Below are positions 1-7,626 of a stretch of 37,293 nucleotides of DNA, piece after piece. Source of the DNA: Chitinophagaceae bacterium (lineage in GTDB: Bacteria > Bacteroidota > Bacteroidia > Chitinophagales > Chitinophagaceae); the NCBI GenBank assembly GCA_016786845.1, contig JAEUVB010000014.1:1-37293 (forward strand). Direction: 5' to 3'. Within the stretch, counting starts at the first letter, position 1. The number at the start of each line of letters is the position of its first letter. Made by a program: the position numbers and the translations under genes. The notes under the pieces were generated by a model that was given only the letters and a program-made list of their open reading frames with translations, did no database searches and was not told the origin of the DNA.

Positions 1-138
1 CTAGTAATAACAGTGACCATGATGATCACCATTAGGGTTAAACAAAAAAGCTGTAAACTTGTATTCCGAACAACAAAATACCTTGACAAGCAATTATTAA
101 TTTAACCCCGAAAAGTGTCAAGTAATTTTAGGAGGGGT

Positions 139-348
139 CAACTGCCTCTTGCAACGACGCAACTCGCTCTTGCAACGACGCAACTGCCTCTTGCAATGAC
201 GCAACTCGCTCTTGCAACGACGCAACTGCCTCTTGCAACGACGCAACTCGCTCTTGCAATGGCGCAACTACCTCTTGCAACGACGCAACTCGCTCTTGCA
301 ACGACGTAACTCCCCCTTGCAATGACTCTACTGCCTCTTGCAACGGGT
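139..348. repeat. 21-bp tandem repeat array, 10 units
   Basis: Ten contiguous 21-bp units start at 139, 160, 181, 202, 223, 244, 265, 286, 307 and 328. The first eight begin CAACT and contain CTCTTGCAA. Units alternate between a CAACTGCCTC type and a CAACTCGCTC type, so the higher-order period is 42 bp. The last two units are degenerate. Because 21 is a multiple of three, several frames stay open across the array and give low-complexity reading frames on both strands. I do not consider these genes. There are no spacers, so it is not a CRISPR array. The surrounding 1-138 and 349-442 show nothing else recognisable. Confidence 0.95.
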
Positions 349-442
349 ACACAATTGTAGAATAAAGGTTTCTTCATTATTTGGATGGATCTTGAACGGA
401 TGAAAATATATTAATCATTAACCATTCAACATTCACCATTCC

Positions 443-1702
443 TCAATACCTGTATTTCTCCCCCCATCTCTTCTTCAGAAACTGCCTGATTTCTTCTTCT
501 CTCACATTTTTACCCGGATCGTATAAAGTGGTTCCGCTGATTTCGTCCGGCAGGAATTCTTGTCCCGAAAAACTTTGATCATGATTGTGGTCGTATTGAT
601 AACCTTTCCCATAATCCATTTGCTTCATCATACCCGTGGGGGCATTTCGGATCGGGAGAGGTACCGGCAAGTCGCCTTGTTTGCGTACGAGTGAAAGCGC
701 CTTTTCGATGGCCATATAAGAGGCATTGCTTTTGACCGAGGTGGCCAAATAAACTGCACATTGCGATAGGATGATACGCGATTCGGGATAGCCAATTTTG
801 CTCACGGCTTCAAAGGTGGCATTGGCGAGCAGCAAAGCATTCGGATTGGCGTTGCCAATATCTTCACTGGCAAAGATCAGCATACGGCGGGCAATAAAGG
901 TGACCTCTTCGCCGCCCTCTATCATCCGCGCCATCCAGTATACCGCGGCATTCGGATCGCTGCCCCGCATACTTTTTATGAAGGCCGAAATGATATCGTA
1001 ATGTTGCTCTCCTTTTTTATCGTAAAGGGCGATTCGTTTTTGTGCCACGGAGGTCACGAGTTCATCGGTGATGTGCAATTGTCCTTCGGGCAAATGGTTC
1101 ACCACCAATTCCAACAGGTTCAAGAGTTTACGCGCATCTCCTCCGGACAGTCGAATGAGGGCCTCATATTCATCGACCACGAGGGCCTTGGTTTTCAATG
1201 CCACATCCTTGCTCAAAGCTTCATTGACCAGTCCAACCAGATCGTCGTAGTCCAAAGATTTGAGCACATAAACCTGGCACCGGCTGAGTAAGGCGCTATT
1301 GACTTCAAACGACGGGTTTTCGGTGGTGGCCCCGATGAGGGTGATGATGCCTTTTTCAACGGCACCGAGCAGGGCGTCTTGTTGTCCTTTATTGAAGCGG
1401 TGAATTTCATCGATGAAGAGTATGGCCTTGTCTTCTGTACGTGCCTTTTCAATCACTTCCCTCACTTCTTTCACCCCGCTCGAAATAGCGCTGAGGGTAT
1501 AAAACGGAACTTGCAAACTATGCGCAATAATATTGGCGATGGTGGTTTTCCCCACCCCCGGTGGTCCCCATAGGATCATCGAAGGTACCTGCCCCTTTTC
1601 GATGGCCGTGCGCAGAATGCTGCCTTGTCCCGTCAAATGTTGTTGCCCCCACAATTCATCGAGTCGGGTAGGGCGTAGTCTTTCGGCGAGGGGGGCATGC
1701 AT
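443..1702 (-). CDS. rarA: Replication-associated recombination protein A (RarA/MgsA AAA+ ATPase)
   Basis: This is a cytoplasmic AAA+ ATPase of the RarA/MgsA/WRNIP1 family, which acts at stalled replication forks with clamp-loader-like architecture. Counting from the chosen ATG, the Walker A motif GPPGVGKT lies at residues 46-53 and Walker B FIDEIH at about 96-101. A sensor-1 segment GATTENPSFEVN follows, and the family-typical C-terminal motif SMRGSDPNAA is present. The 419-residue length fits the family. The reading frame could begin five codons upstream at a TTG (1717), but the ATG at 1700-1702 gives the usual N-terminus (MHAPLAERLRP). The gene is divergent from the small membrane protein at 1781 and has no same-strand partner nearby. 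Confidence in the family is high. Confidence 0.97.
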   Translation of the reverse strand: MHAPLAERLRPTRLDELWGQQHLTGQGSILRTAIEKGQVPSMILWGPPGVGKTTIANIIAHSLQVPFYTLSAISSGVKEVREVIEKARTEDKAILFIDEIHRFNKGQQDALLGAVEKGIITLIGATTENPSFEVNSALLSRCQVYVLKSLDYDDLVGLVNEALSKDVALKTKALVVDEYEALIRLSGGDARKLLNLLELVVNHLPEGQLHITDELVTSVAQKRIALYDKKGEQHYDIISAFIKSMRGSDPNAAVYWMARMIEGGEEVTFIARRMLIFASEDIGNANPNALLLANATFEAVSKIGYPESRIILSQCAVYLATSVKSNASYMAIEKALSLVRKQGDLPVPLPIRNAPTGMMKQMDYGKGYQYDHNHDQSFSGQEFLPDEISGTTLYDPGKNVREEEIRQFLKKRWGEKYRY

Positions 1703-1746
1703 GTTACAAAATAACAACGGAATTCATTCCGTATCGTGAAAACCCT

Positions 1747-1754
1747 TAAATTTG
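1747..1754 (+). promoter_or_regulatory. Predicted promoter -7 element (TAAATTTG)
   Basis: The octamer matches the Bacteroidota sigma-ABfr -7 consensus TAnnTTTG and ends 26 bp before the ATG of the small membrane protein at 1781. No clear -33 TTTG is present at the usual distance, so the call rests on the -7 box and its position. Confidence 0.5.
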
Positions 1755-1780
1755 TATAACTCACCTAAAAACGTTTAAGG

Positions 1781-2044
1781 ATGAAGATATTTGAAACCTT
1801 GATCGAAGTCCTGCACTGGGGCAAGATCGCAGCCTCTCCCACACTGATCGGTGGTATATTGGGTTGGATAGTCTATTTGAAATTTCCCGGTATGTTGGGA
1901 ATGATTTTGGGCGTTTCACTGGCTTTAGCCGGACTCATCTTCGGCATCATCTGGGCCACACGAGTTTGGAAGGAAGTGGGCACGACGACATTTATGTCAC
2001 GGCTCATCGCCACACCGGAGTTGGATGCGGTGGAGGAGAAGTAG
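1781..2044 (+). CDS. Small two-helix membrane protein, function unknown
   Basis: This is an 87-residue protein I do not recognise beyond its membrane topology. A short amphipathic N-terminus (MKIFETLIEVLHWGK) is followed by two hydrophobic segments at roughly residues 18-36 and 39-60. The second contains a glycine-rich GMLGMILGVSLALAG stretch. The C-terminal tail is charged and probably cytoplasmic (WKEVGTTTFMSRL, ending ELDAVEEK). A TAnnTTTG box lies just upstream and a hairpin plus T-run lies 46 bp downstream, so it is likely transcribed as a single gene. It is divergent from rarA. Codon use looks like its neighbours. It is too small for a confident family assignment. Confidence 0.8.
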   Translation: MKIFETLIEVLHWGKIAASPTLIGGILGWIVYLKFPGMLGMILGVSLALAGLIFGIIWATRVWKEVGTTTFMSRLIATPELDAVEEK

Positions 2045-2089
2045 TCCACTACAACCTTATTTCCGAATGAATATTTGGGCGGCAGACAC

Positions 2090-2122
2090 GCCTGCCTGAT
2101 TGGCACAGTCAGACAGGCTTTT
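2090..2122 (+). terminator. Probable rho-independent terminator
   Basis: A 10-bp inverted repeat (GCCTGCCTGA at 2090-2099 and TCAGACAGGC at 2109-2118, one G-T pair) encloses a 9-nt loop and is followed by TTTT. It lies 46 bp after the stop of the small membrane protein gene. It also forms the left edge of an unusually GC-rich stretch (about 2080-2190), so it may belong to a dispersed intergenic repeat rather than being a dedicated terminator. Confidence 0.55.
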
Positions 2123-2335
2123 CGCTGCAAGTCCTCGCTCCTGCCGGGAGCTTAGCCTCGAGGCCTCCTGCGTCGTCACTGTGGGCTTTTCATTAAAGAG
2201 ATTAAGTATAACTTGGAAATGTAATTTTCTAAAAAATATGTGATCGTAATTTCTCATCTGCAACCAAATTTTCCGAATTATAAATTGATATTCATTGAAT
2301 ATAAGATATCGCTTGTGAGGATGTGAAGGGCGGAA
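2123..2335. other. Intergenic stretch with a GC-rich repeat-like segment
   Basis: No credible gene is visible between 2045 and 2417. From about 2080 to 2190 the base composition is clearly richer in GC than the AT-rich sequence after it. The segment reads like the degenerate intergenic elements that recur in Bacteroidota genomes (for example CGCTGCAAGTCCTCGCTCC followed by CCTCGAGG). From 2200 to 2335 it is AT-rich and leads into the promoter of the next gene. The repeat assignment is an impression and was not tested. Confidence 0.35.
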
Positions 2336-2343
2336 TAGTTTTG
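2336..2343 (+). promoter_or_regulatory. Predicted promoter -7 element (TAGTTTTG)
   Basis: This matches TAnnTTTG and lies 75 bp upstream of the ATG at 2418. A weak -33 candidate (CTTGTG at 2312-2317) sits about 20 bp upstream. It implies a 5' leader of roughly 65-70 nt. Confidence 0.5.
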
Positions 2344-2417
2344 TTTCGAAATACAGAAGGAATTGACCATTTCATTCATCTGCACTTCGATTTTTAAAAC
2401 ACTAAACCCTACTTGTT

Positions 2418-4199
2418 ATGAAACACATCTTCTCTACCTTACTATTTTTAACGCTACTCATGCCCACCGTTTTTGCACAAGGCGATTACCGCAATGATGT
2501 GCATATTTATGCGACGCAACAACGGGTAAATGCAGCAGATTTCGAAGCACATCCGAATCACATGGCTATTGCCGGTACCTACCCGCCTTTATCTTATAGT
2601 ATAGGCGCCATCACCAACCCCATGAATGCGCAACGAATTTTCCTGACGGATTATATCACCGGTAATTTCAATTTCAGGAAGGCTGCGCTCATCACCGGCG
2701 TCGATGTATCTACAATCAATACAGGTTATCGTTATACTGTTTCTGAAATCAAGTTTGATGGAAACTACTATGTGATCTGCGGGAATATCATTTGCACCCT
2801 GCCAGCTTCACCTTTCAATGATGCCTTTGTCTTGAAGGTGAATACAGCCGGAATGTACCAATGGTTTTATCGCTATAAAATACCTTCCTCATCGAGTGTC
2901 TTCTTTCATTCGATAGAGCCTGTTAAAACGGGTACGATGACAACGTCCTATTTGGCTTGCGGTTATCGTATTGATTCCCTGGCCATTCGTCGCGCCATCG
3001 TGATGCGTATCGATAGCAGTGGCACGGTGATGACTTATGCCAAACAACTAAATGAGCCATGGGTGTCAGGAAAGCCGGTCAATTCGGAATATCGTAAAGT
3101 GGTTTTTTATTCCAATACCGATTATGCATTGACGGGCTATTGCAATCAGGCACCCGACGGATGCGGAAAATCTCTTCAGAGTGATGTGATCTTTTCGATG
3201 TATAATTTACCGAATAATACCATCACGGGCAAGGCGATCGGTACGGGTGCGTTTAACAATTTCAATCAAAGAGCGGATGATGGAATCTCCTTGGTGAAGA
3301 TTGATACCGGCTTGGTGATTCTTTCAAAATATTACAATGCCTTTGGTTTGAACTGTGCCACTCAACCGGATCATATCAGTAATCTGATTCGCGTGAATCC
3401 TGTGGTGCCAACCAATAGCGGAACATGGCTACTGATGAAGTCCCTGAAATTTAATACGTTGTCAGGTACCGGCAGCAATGATGTCCCCAAAGACTTACTT
3501 TATGAATCTACATCCGGAGCGAATAGACATCTTTGGGTCTATGGCAATCATGTTGCCAACAAAGGGTATCTTATCAAGATCAATTTCAATACGGCCACCA
3601 ATTTGATGACACCCAAACTGATGAATAATCATGTGGGTAATCCCCTGATCGATGGGAAGACGATAGACTTCAATACTGCCGGTCGTGTCGTCGGGCTCAC
3701 CAACTTGAATAGTACTGCATATTCTTTATTTGAAATTACCTATACCCCGAATCAGGGCTGTCAGTCTGATTCAAATCTGTTTCCTTACGTTCAGGATACT
3801 TTGTCCTGGATCAATCGTGTGCATGATTCCTTGGTTGCCTATCAGGTTTTAATGCCTCATACGATTTATAATATACCCATCAATCAGAATATAATATGTG
3901 ATACCGTGGTGGCCAAACCATCCGGACTGTCTGGCATCGACGGCAGTTCGGATGGTTTGCTCATCTATCCCAACCCGACCACAGGGATGGCTAGTGTGCA
4001 ATTCGATGCTCAGACTAGTGGCGAATATCATCTCATGCTATATGATCTCGCCGGACATTTGGTGCATCAGCAACAAGGAAAGTATCAAAGCGGAATCAAC
4101 GAATGGCCCATTGACTTGCGTCGGGCCGCATCCGGTCTTTATATGATCTATTTCGAATGCAATGGCACGAAACGATATCTTAAATTGATGAAAGAATAG
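2418..4199 (+). CDS. Secreted protein with T9SS sorting domain, function unknown
   Basis: This 593-residue exported protein has a Sec signal peptide (hydrophobic LLFLTLLMPTVFA, cleavage probably after FAQ). The C-terminal ~80 residues are a type A T9SS sorting domain, with YPNPTTG at about residue 517, a central LYDLAGHLV strand and a terminal RYLKLMKE. It would cross the outer membrane by the type IX system and be anchored or released after C-terminal cleavage. The central region is rich in beta strands with repeated phrases such as VLKVNTAG, VMRIDSSG and LVKIDTG, reminiscent of a propeller-like repeat. No catalytic motif is recognisable. It has its own predicted promoter and terminator and therefore looks monocistronic. 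The ligand or substrate is unknown. Confidence 0.9.
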   Translation: MKHIFSTLLFLTLLMPTVFAQGDYRNDVHIYATQQRVNAADFEAHPNHMAIAGTYPPLSYSIGAITNPMNAQRIFLTDYITGNFNFRKAALITGVDVSTINTGYRYTVSEIKFDGNYYVICGNIICTLPASPFNDAFVLKVNTAGMYQWFYRYKIPSSSSVFFHSIEPVKTGTMTTSYLACGYRIDSLAIRRAIVMRIDSSGTVMTYAKQLNEPWVSGKPVNSEYRKVVFYSNTDYALTGYCNQAPDGCGKSLQSDVIFSMYNLPNNTITGKAIGTGAFNNFNQRADDGISLVKIDTGLVILSKYYNAFGLNCATQPDHISNLIRVNPVVPTNSGTWLLMKSLKFNTLSGTGSNDVPKDLLYESTSGANRHLWVYGNHVANKGYLIKINFNTATNLMTPKLMNNHVGNPLIDGKTIDFNTAGRVVGLTNLNSTAYSLFEITYTPNQGCQSDSNLFPYVQDTLSWINRVHDSLVAYQVLMPHTIYNIPINQNIICDTVVAKPSGLSGIDGSSDGLLIYPNPTTGMASVQFDAQTSGEYHLMLYDLAGHLVHQQQGKYQSGINEWPIDLRRAASGLYMIYFECNGTKRYLKLMKE

Positions 4200-4307
4200 A
4201 TGGGATATGCCGGGTCATAGTATGGATGAAAATAGATCCGGGCATCACCCATAGACATAGTAAAAAATTGGGTGCCAAAGATTGTTCATCCAATGCATAA
4301 CCTACAC

Positions 4308-4371
4308 AAGGACACCTCAGTCAACCGAATCAAGGGAGGATGAATAGTGAAAGGATTGAGGTGTCCTTTTT
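4308..4371 (+). terminator. Long-stem intrinsic terminator candidate
   Basis: A perfect 12-bp inverted repeat (AAGGACACCTCA at 4308-4319 and TGAGGTGTCCTT at 4357-4368) is followed by TTT. The T-run supports termination of the plus-strand T9SS gene. The 37-nt loop is long for a classical terminator, and the A-rich left flank is weak for the opposite strand. It lies 109 bp after the stop codon at 4199. Confidence 0.6.
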
Positions 4372-4450
4372 AAGTATGAAATATATTAAAGCAAATGACT
4401 GTATAGCGTGATGGGCTTACTATCCTTAGAAGTAGAAAAAGTGTCTGTCC

Positions 4451-5170
4451 TTATGACGACCCGATCAATTTCCCATCCATATATTTCACCAGTACATTAT
4501 GATGATCAATTTTACAACAATACTCCATATCATATTGGAGGTTGAATTTGGATAAACGAATAAAATGAGCGCTATCCTGGATGTAATTGTACAATTGTCC
4601 TTTGGCCTGACGATATAAGGCCACAGCTGCACGGGTGCTGTCGCAGTTCATTTCAAATTGGGAACCGATACACTCATATACAGCGCCGGCAAAAAGCGAG
4701 TCTTCTAAATTGAATCGGTCTTTCCAACTGGCGCAGGCCAGAAGTACATTGCGCCCTTGTGAAGAAAGGTATTCGCAAACTGCGCCTAAGTTTAAAAAAG
4801 AACCGGTGATGATTTCACCCGCATCGCCGCACATATGAAGCAGTCGTGTACCGTTGGTCGTTGTAAGAACCAGGGTCTTGCCCGATACAAATTCACGGGG
4901 GTATTCCAGGGGTGAATTTCCGTGTTGTAAGCCGGGAGCTACTTTACCATCCCGTTCGCCGGCCGTTATCGCATTCGGTATGGAGGATCCTAACCGGATG
5001 CACTCATCGACTTGTGCCACAGGGATGATCTCTTTAGCACCCTGATGCAAGGCTGCAGCAATGGTCGACGTGGCTCTAAAAACATCTATGATGACCACGA
5101 TGCTATCGCGCAAGTCATAAAGATGAAGCATGGAAGGCGAAAAACAGGTTTCTATTTTGGGCAGTGACAT
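4451..5170 (-). CDS. comB: 2-phosphosulfolactate phosphatase family protein (ComB-like)
   Basis: This 239-residue protein belongs to the ComB family, whose founding member hydrolyses 2-phosphosulfolactate in archaeal coenzyme M synthesis. Bacterial members are common and their real substrate is often unknown. Typical blocks are VVIIDVFRATST near the N-terminus, AGERDGKVAPG, LTTTNGTR and LLACASWKDRFNLEDSLFAGA. The frame extends 12 codons upstream into the preceding gene. The ATG at 5168-5170 lies 7 nt after that gene's stop and gives a standard N-terminus (MSLPKIETCFSP), so I use it. The gene is the last of a short minus-strand unit with the PAP2-like membrane gene. A physiological role in coenzyme M or sulfolactate metabolism is not implied by this context. 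Confidence 0.85.
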   Translation of the reverse strand: MSLPKIETCFSPSMLHLYDLRDSIVVIIDVFRATSTIAAALHQGAKEIIPVAQVDECIRLGSSIPNAITAGERDGKVAPGLQHGNSPLEYPREFVSGKTLVLTTTNGTRLLHMCGDAGEIITGSFLNLGAVCEYLSSQGRNVLLACASWKDRFNLEDSLFAGAVYECIGSQFEMNCDSTRAAVALYRQAKGQLYNYIQDSAHFIRLSKFNLQYDMEYCCKIDHHNVLVKYMDGKLIGSS

Positions 5171-5177
5171 GAGGAGA

Positions 5178-5798
5178 TCAAATGATTTTAATGACGAAAT
5201 AGGCAATAATTTGGGATAAGATTCCTACTACATATCCCGACCAAATCTGTGGCATGATATGGGCCTTGAGATAGACCCGGGCAGAACCAATGAGGCCGGC
5301 CATAATAAACGCAAAGACAATAAACCACACGGACCCGCTTATTCCCAAAAGTCCACAAATGACGGATATCGCTGCCACACAACCCCAGGCTGCGGTATGC
5401 ATGCTGATTTTGAAAAAGATGGAGGCCATAAAAACCATGACCGTAGTGAGGAAGATTCCCAGCAACATACTTTGTACGATGATGGGCGCTTGAAATTGTT
5501 TATGAAACAACCAAAAGACCCAGAAGTAAAACATCATACTGGCAATGAGTGGTCCATAGCGTTCTTTCAATTCATGCATGTGAATGCTCTCGATGAATTT
5601 CAGTCGCCATAAGAGGATGACTGTCAGTAGAGGGAAGGTGATAGTGATATAAGAAATGGTGATAAGCCACCATTGTTGGGTCTTCGGATTAACCCCAAAC
5701 AAAGCTTCCGGGCAGACATAAATCAGGATGGCGAAAACCATGGCCGGCACGAAGACAGGATGAAAGAGGATGGATAAAATACGGGCCGCAGTGGCCAT
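5178..5798 (-). CDS. PAP2-like integral membrane protein, degenerate phosphatase motif
   Basis: This 206-residue protein has five to six hydrophobic segments. It resembles membrane PAP2 phosphatases in its second half. SMHTAA stands where PSGH is expected. ARVYLKAHIMPQ stands where SRx5Hx3D is expected, keeping Arg and His but with Gln for the catalytic-triad Asp. The first motif is also incomplete (KERYGP). It may bind or transfer lipid phosphate, or be inactive. The GTG at 5819 is a possible start, but the predicted -7 element ends at 5824, which favours the ATG at 5796-5798 (MATAARILSILFHP). comB begins 7 nt after its stop, so the two are co-transcribed. Confidence 0.75.
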   Translation of the reverse strand: MATAARILSILFHPVFVPAMVFAILIYVCPEALFGVNPKTQQWWLITISYITITFPLLTVILLWRLKFIESIHMHELKERYGPLIASMMFYFWVFWLFHKQFQAPIIVQSMLLGIFLTTVMVFMASIFFKISMHTAAWGCVAAISVICGLLGISGSVWFIVFAFIMAGLIGSARVYLKAHIMPQIWSGYVVGILSQIIAYFVIKII

Positions 5799-5823
5799 TA
5801 AGGATCGATCTTTTTGCACCGGT

Positions 5824-5831
5824 CAAAGATA
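5824..5831 (-). promoter_or_regulatory. Predicted promoter -7 element (TATCTTTG, minus strand)
   Basis: On the minus strand this reads TATCTTTG, a full match to TAnnTTTG. It lies 25 bp before the ATG of the PAP2-like gene and would drive that gene and comB. No clear -33 TTTG is visible. Confidence 0.5.
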
Positions 5832-5899
5832 TTATAGTTTCGTTGTAATTAGGTTCTGGTTTTCGGTATAGTTCCTGTTAAACATTTAACATTCAGGAT

Positions 5900-6622
5900 T
5901 TAACATTCCGCGGTTCGCGGAAGGATTTGTTTCAGATTCATGGCCGAACCGAAATGGGCACGCATACTATCCAAATCCCATGCATCTTCCAGGGCATAAG
6001 GACCAATTTTTGTGCGACAAAGTTGCTGCAGGTAGCCACCGCATCCCAGCACCTGACCAAAATCGAAAGCCATGGAACGGATATAGGTACCGCTGTTGCA
6101 ATGGATTCTGAAATGCACCTCAGGTCCGTCAATTTTGGTGATGTCGAATGCATGTATCATCACTTGTCGACTTTTCATTTCCACTTCCACGCCTTTGCGG
6201 GCGAGTTTATACATCGGTTTCCCATCGACCTTGAGGGCGGAATGGATAGGCGGGAATTGAGTGATGAGGCCTTTAAAATTTTCCGTAGCCGCAATAATTT
6301 CAGCTTCTGTGATATGGCTGATATCCTGAAAGTTTTCGGGCAAAGTTTCCAAATCGTAGCTGGGCGTTGTTGCACCCAAATGAATAATGCCTGTATACTC
6401 TTTGTCCATACCGGTTAGTTCTGTCAGTTTCTTGGTCCATCGTCCGGTACAGAGTATCATCAATCCTGAGGCCAGTGGATCGAGGGTGCCTGCGTGACCA
6501 ATCTTGGCTTTGGTCCATTTTTTCAATTGTGCCACGATGCCGAAAGAGGTGACGCTATAGGGTTTGTCGATCAATAACATTTCACCTTCCTCAAAGTTCA
6601 TGTCATGTAAGGGTTTTTTCAT
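5900..6622 (-). CDS. truB: tRNA pseudouridine(55) synthase TruB
   Basis: This enzyme converts U55 in the T-loop of elongator tRNAs to pseudouridine. The signature GHAGTLDPLASG is present at residues 42-53, with catalytic Asp48. So are the substrate-binding Tyr region (KEYTG), the PPxxSALKVDGKPMYKLAR block and the GTYIRSMAFDFG block near residue 200. The length of 240 fits a TruB without a long PUA tail. Two ATGs are possible: 6620-6622, used here, or 6599-6601, which gives MNFEEGEMLLIDKP. The second agrees better with relatives and with a promoter -7 element only 8 bp from the first ATG. The gene is separated from the PAP2-like gene by 101 bp with its own promoter candidate, so they may be separate units. 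Confidence 0.97.
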   Translation of the reverse strand: MKKPLHDMNFEEGEMLLIDKPYSVTSFGIVAQLKKWTKAKIGHAGTLDPLASGLMILCTGRWTKKLTELTGMDKEYTGIIHLGATTPSYDLETLPENFQDISHITEAEIIAATENFKGLITQFPPIHSALKVDGKPMYKLARKGVEVEMKSRQVMIHAFDITKIDGPEVHFRIHCNSGTYIRSMAFDFGQVLGCGGYLQQLCRTKIGPYALEDAWDLDSMRAHFGSAMNLKQILPRTAEC

Positions 6623-6629
6623 GCGGAGG

Positions 6630-6637
6630 CAAAGGTA
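6630..6637 (-). promoter_or_regulatory. Predicted promoter -7 element (TACCTTTG, minus strand)
   Basis: This is a full match to TAnnTTTG on the minus strand, ending 7 bp before the first possible truB ATG. Transcription would start at about 6623-6626. Either the mRNA is almost leaderless or truB starts at the ATG 21 bases further in. Confidence 0.5.
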
Positions 6638-6990
6638 GGATTATGCAATGAAATGCGGGAAGCAATGTATGGAAAGCCATGTGCGAGCATTGGGTACTGA
6701 AATTTTTTTTAAGATGGATTATGCAATGCTTAAAAGTTCGTTTGATGTGTCATATAAGGGGAAAATTTGTTATGCCTAAATTCCTTGGTGGGGAACGAGG
6801 AATCAACTTTTTAATACTCAAACTGCCTTTCCGCAGCATCATTATTTTTTGTCGCACACTTCATAATATTGATATACTTTATTCAATACATTACAATAAA
6901 TGTCATGTATTAAAAGCTATAAGTCAGTGATCAATATACCCAAGCTAAGAGGATGTGAATTACTTTTCGGGAAAATATCACTTCCCTGTC
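6638..6990. other. Intergenic region between truB and efp, no gene seen
   Basis: AT-rich sequence between divergently transcribed truB and efp. The only open frame of note (6679-6930 plus) is Cys/Ile/Phe-rich, without family features or a start context, and I regard it as chance. No hairpin or repeat stands out. Confidence 0.5.
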
Positions 6991-6998
6991 TATATTTG
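6991..6998 (+). promoter_or_regulatory. Predicted promoter -7 element (TATATTTG) of efp-accBC
   Basis: This matches TAnnTTTG and ends 19 bp before the efp ATG at 7018. Its presence rules out the longer reading-frame start at 6955. It probably drives efp, accB and accC together. Confidence 0.6.
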
Positions 6999-7017
6999 TG
7001 GGTTAAAATCAAAAAGA

Positions 7018-7584
7018 ATGGCAACAACAGCAGATATGAAGACTGGTCTGATTATCAAATTGGATGGAAGTCTATACTCCGTGGTAGAATTCGGGCAAAA
7101 TAAAACAGCCCGTGCAGCGGCTAAGGTTTGGGCTAAATTAAAGGGTGTAGATAATACCCGCTCTATTGAACAAACATGGAACAGTGGTGAAACCATCCAT
7201 ACCGTTCGTGTTGAAAAAAAGGATTATCAATACCTGTATAAGGATGAAACCGGATATAGTTTTATGGATAATGAAACATTTGAACAAATCACTGTTCCTG
7301 AAAATTTGGTGAATGCACCGGAATTTTTAAAGGATGGTTTGACAGTAACAGTATTGATCAACGGTGAAACGGATATGCCTATCGGTGTAGAACTTCCTGA
7401 GAAAATCGAAGTACTCGTTACGTATAGCGAGCCGGGCATGAAAGGTGATACGGCTACCCGTACCTTAAAGCCTGCCACGATAGAAACAGGAGCCAATGTA
7501 AACGTACCTTTATTTGTGAATGAAGGTGATATGATCCGCATCAACACGAAAAGCGGTGAATATGTAGAACGTGTAAAGAGCTAA
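7018..7584 (+). CDS. efp: Translation elongation factor P (Arg at the loop-tip position)
   Basis: EF-P binds between the P and E sites and rescues ribosomes stalled at polyproline stretches. The 188-residue protein has the family C-terminus (VTYSEPGMKGDTATRT, LKPATIETGANVNVPLF and SGEYVERV). The N-terminal KOW-like domain begins MATTADMKTGL. The loop that normally reads KPGKG, with a modified Lys at its tip, reads KTARAAAK here. Without gaps, Arg32 takes the Lys position and the Pro-Gly is lost. The frame opens at 6955, but ATG 7018 follows the promoter box and yields the standard N-terminus. accB follows after 42 bp. Co-transcription of efp with accBC is a common bacterial arrangement. The identity is certain; the loop is unusual. 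Confidence 0.97.
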   Translation: MATTADMKTGLIIKLDGSLYSVVEFGQNKTARAAAKVWAKLKGVDNTRSIEQTWNSGETIHTVRVEKKDYQYLYKDETGYSFMDNETFEQITVPENLVNAPEFLKDGLTVTVLINGETDMPIGVELPEKIEVLVTYSEPGMKGDTATRTLKPATIETGANVNVPLFVNEGDMIRINTKSGEYVERVKS

Positions 7585-7626
7585 GTTAGTTTTCTGAACA
7601 ATTTTAATCCAACAAAAAAAAACCAT

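Noticed and set aside
139..348. CRISPR array
   Set aside because: The repeats are contiguous with no unique spacers, and no cas gene is present.
115..377. Open frames on both strands across the 21-bp repeats
   Set aside because: The period is a multiple of three, so any stop-free unit gives long low-complexity frames in several phases. None has a start context or family features.
6679..6930. 83-codon open frame between truB and efp
   Set aside because: Composition is atypical (Cys/Ile/Phe-rich), no promoter or family signal is seen, and it lies in AT-rich intergenic sequence.
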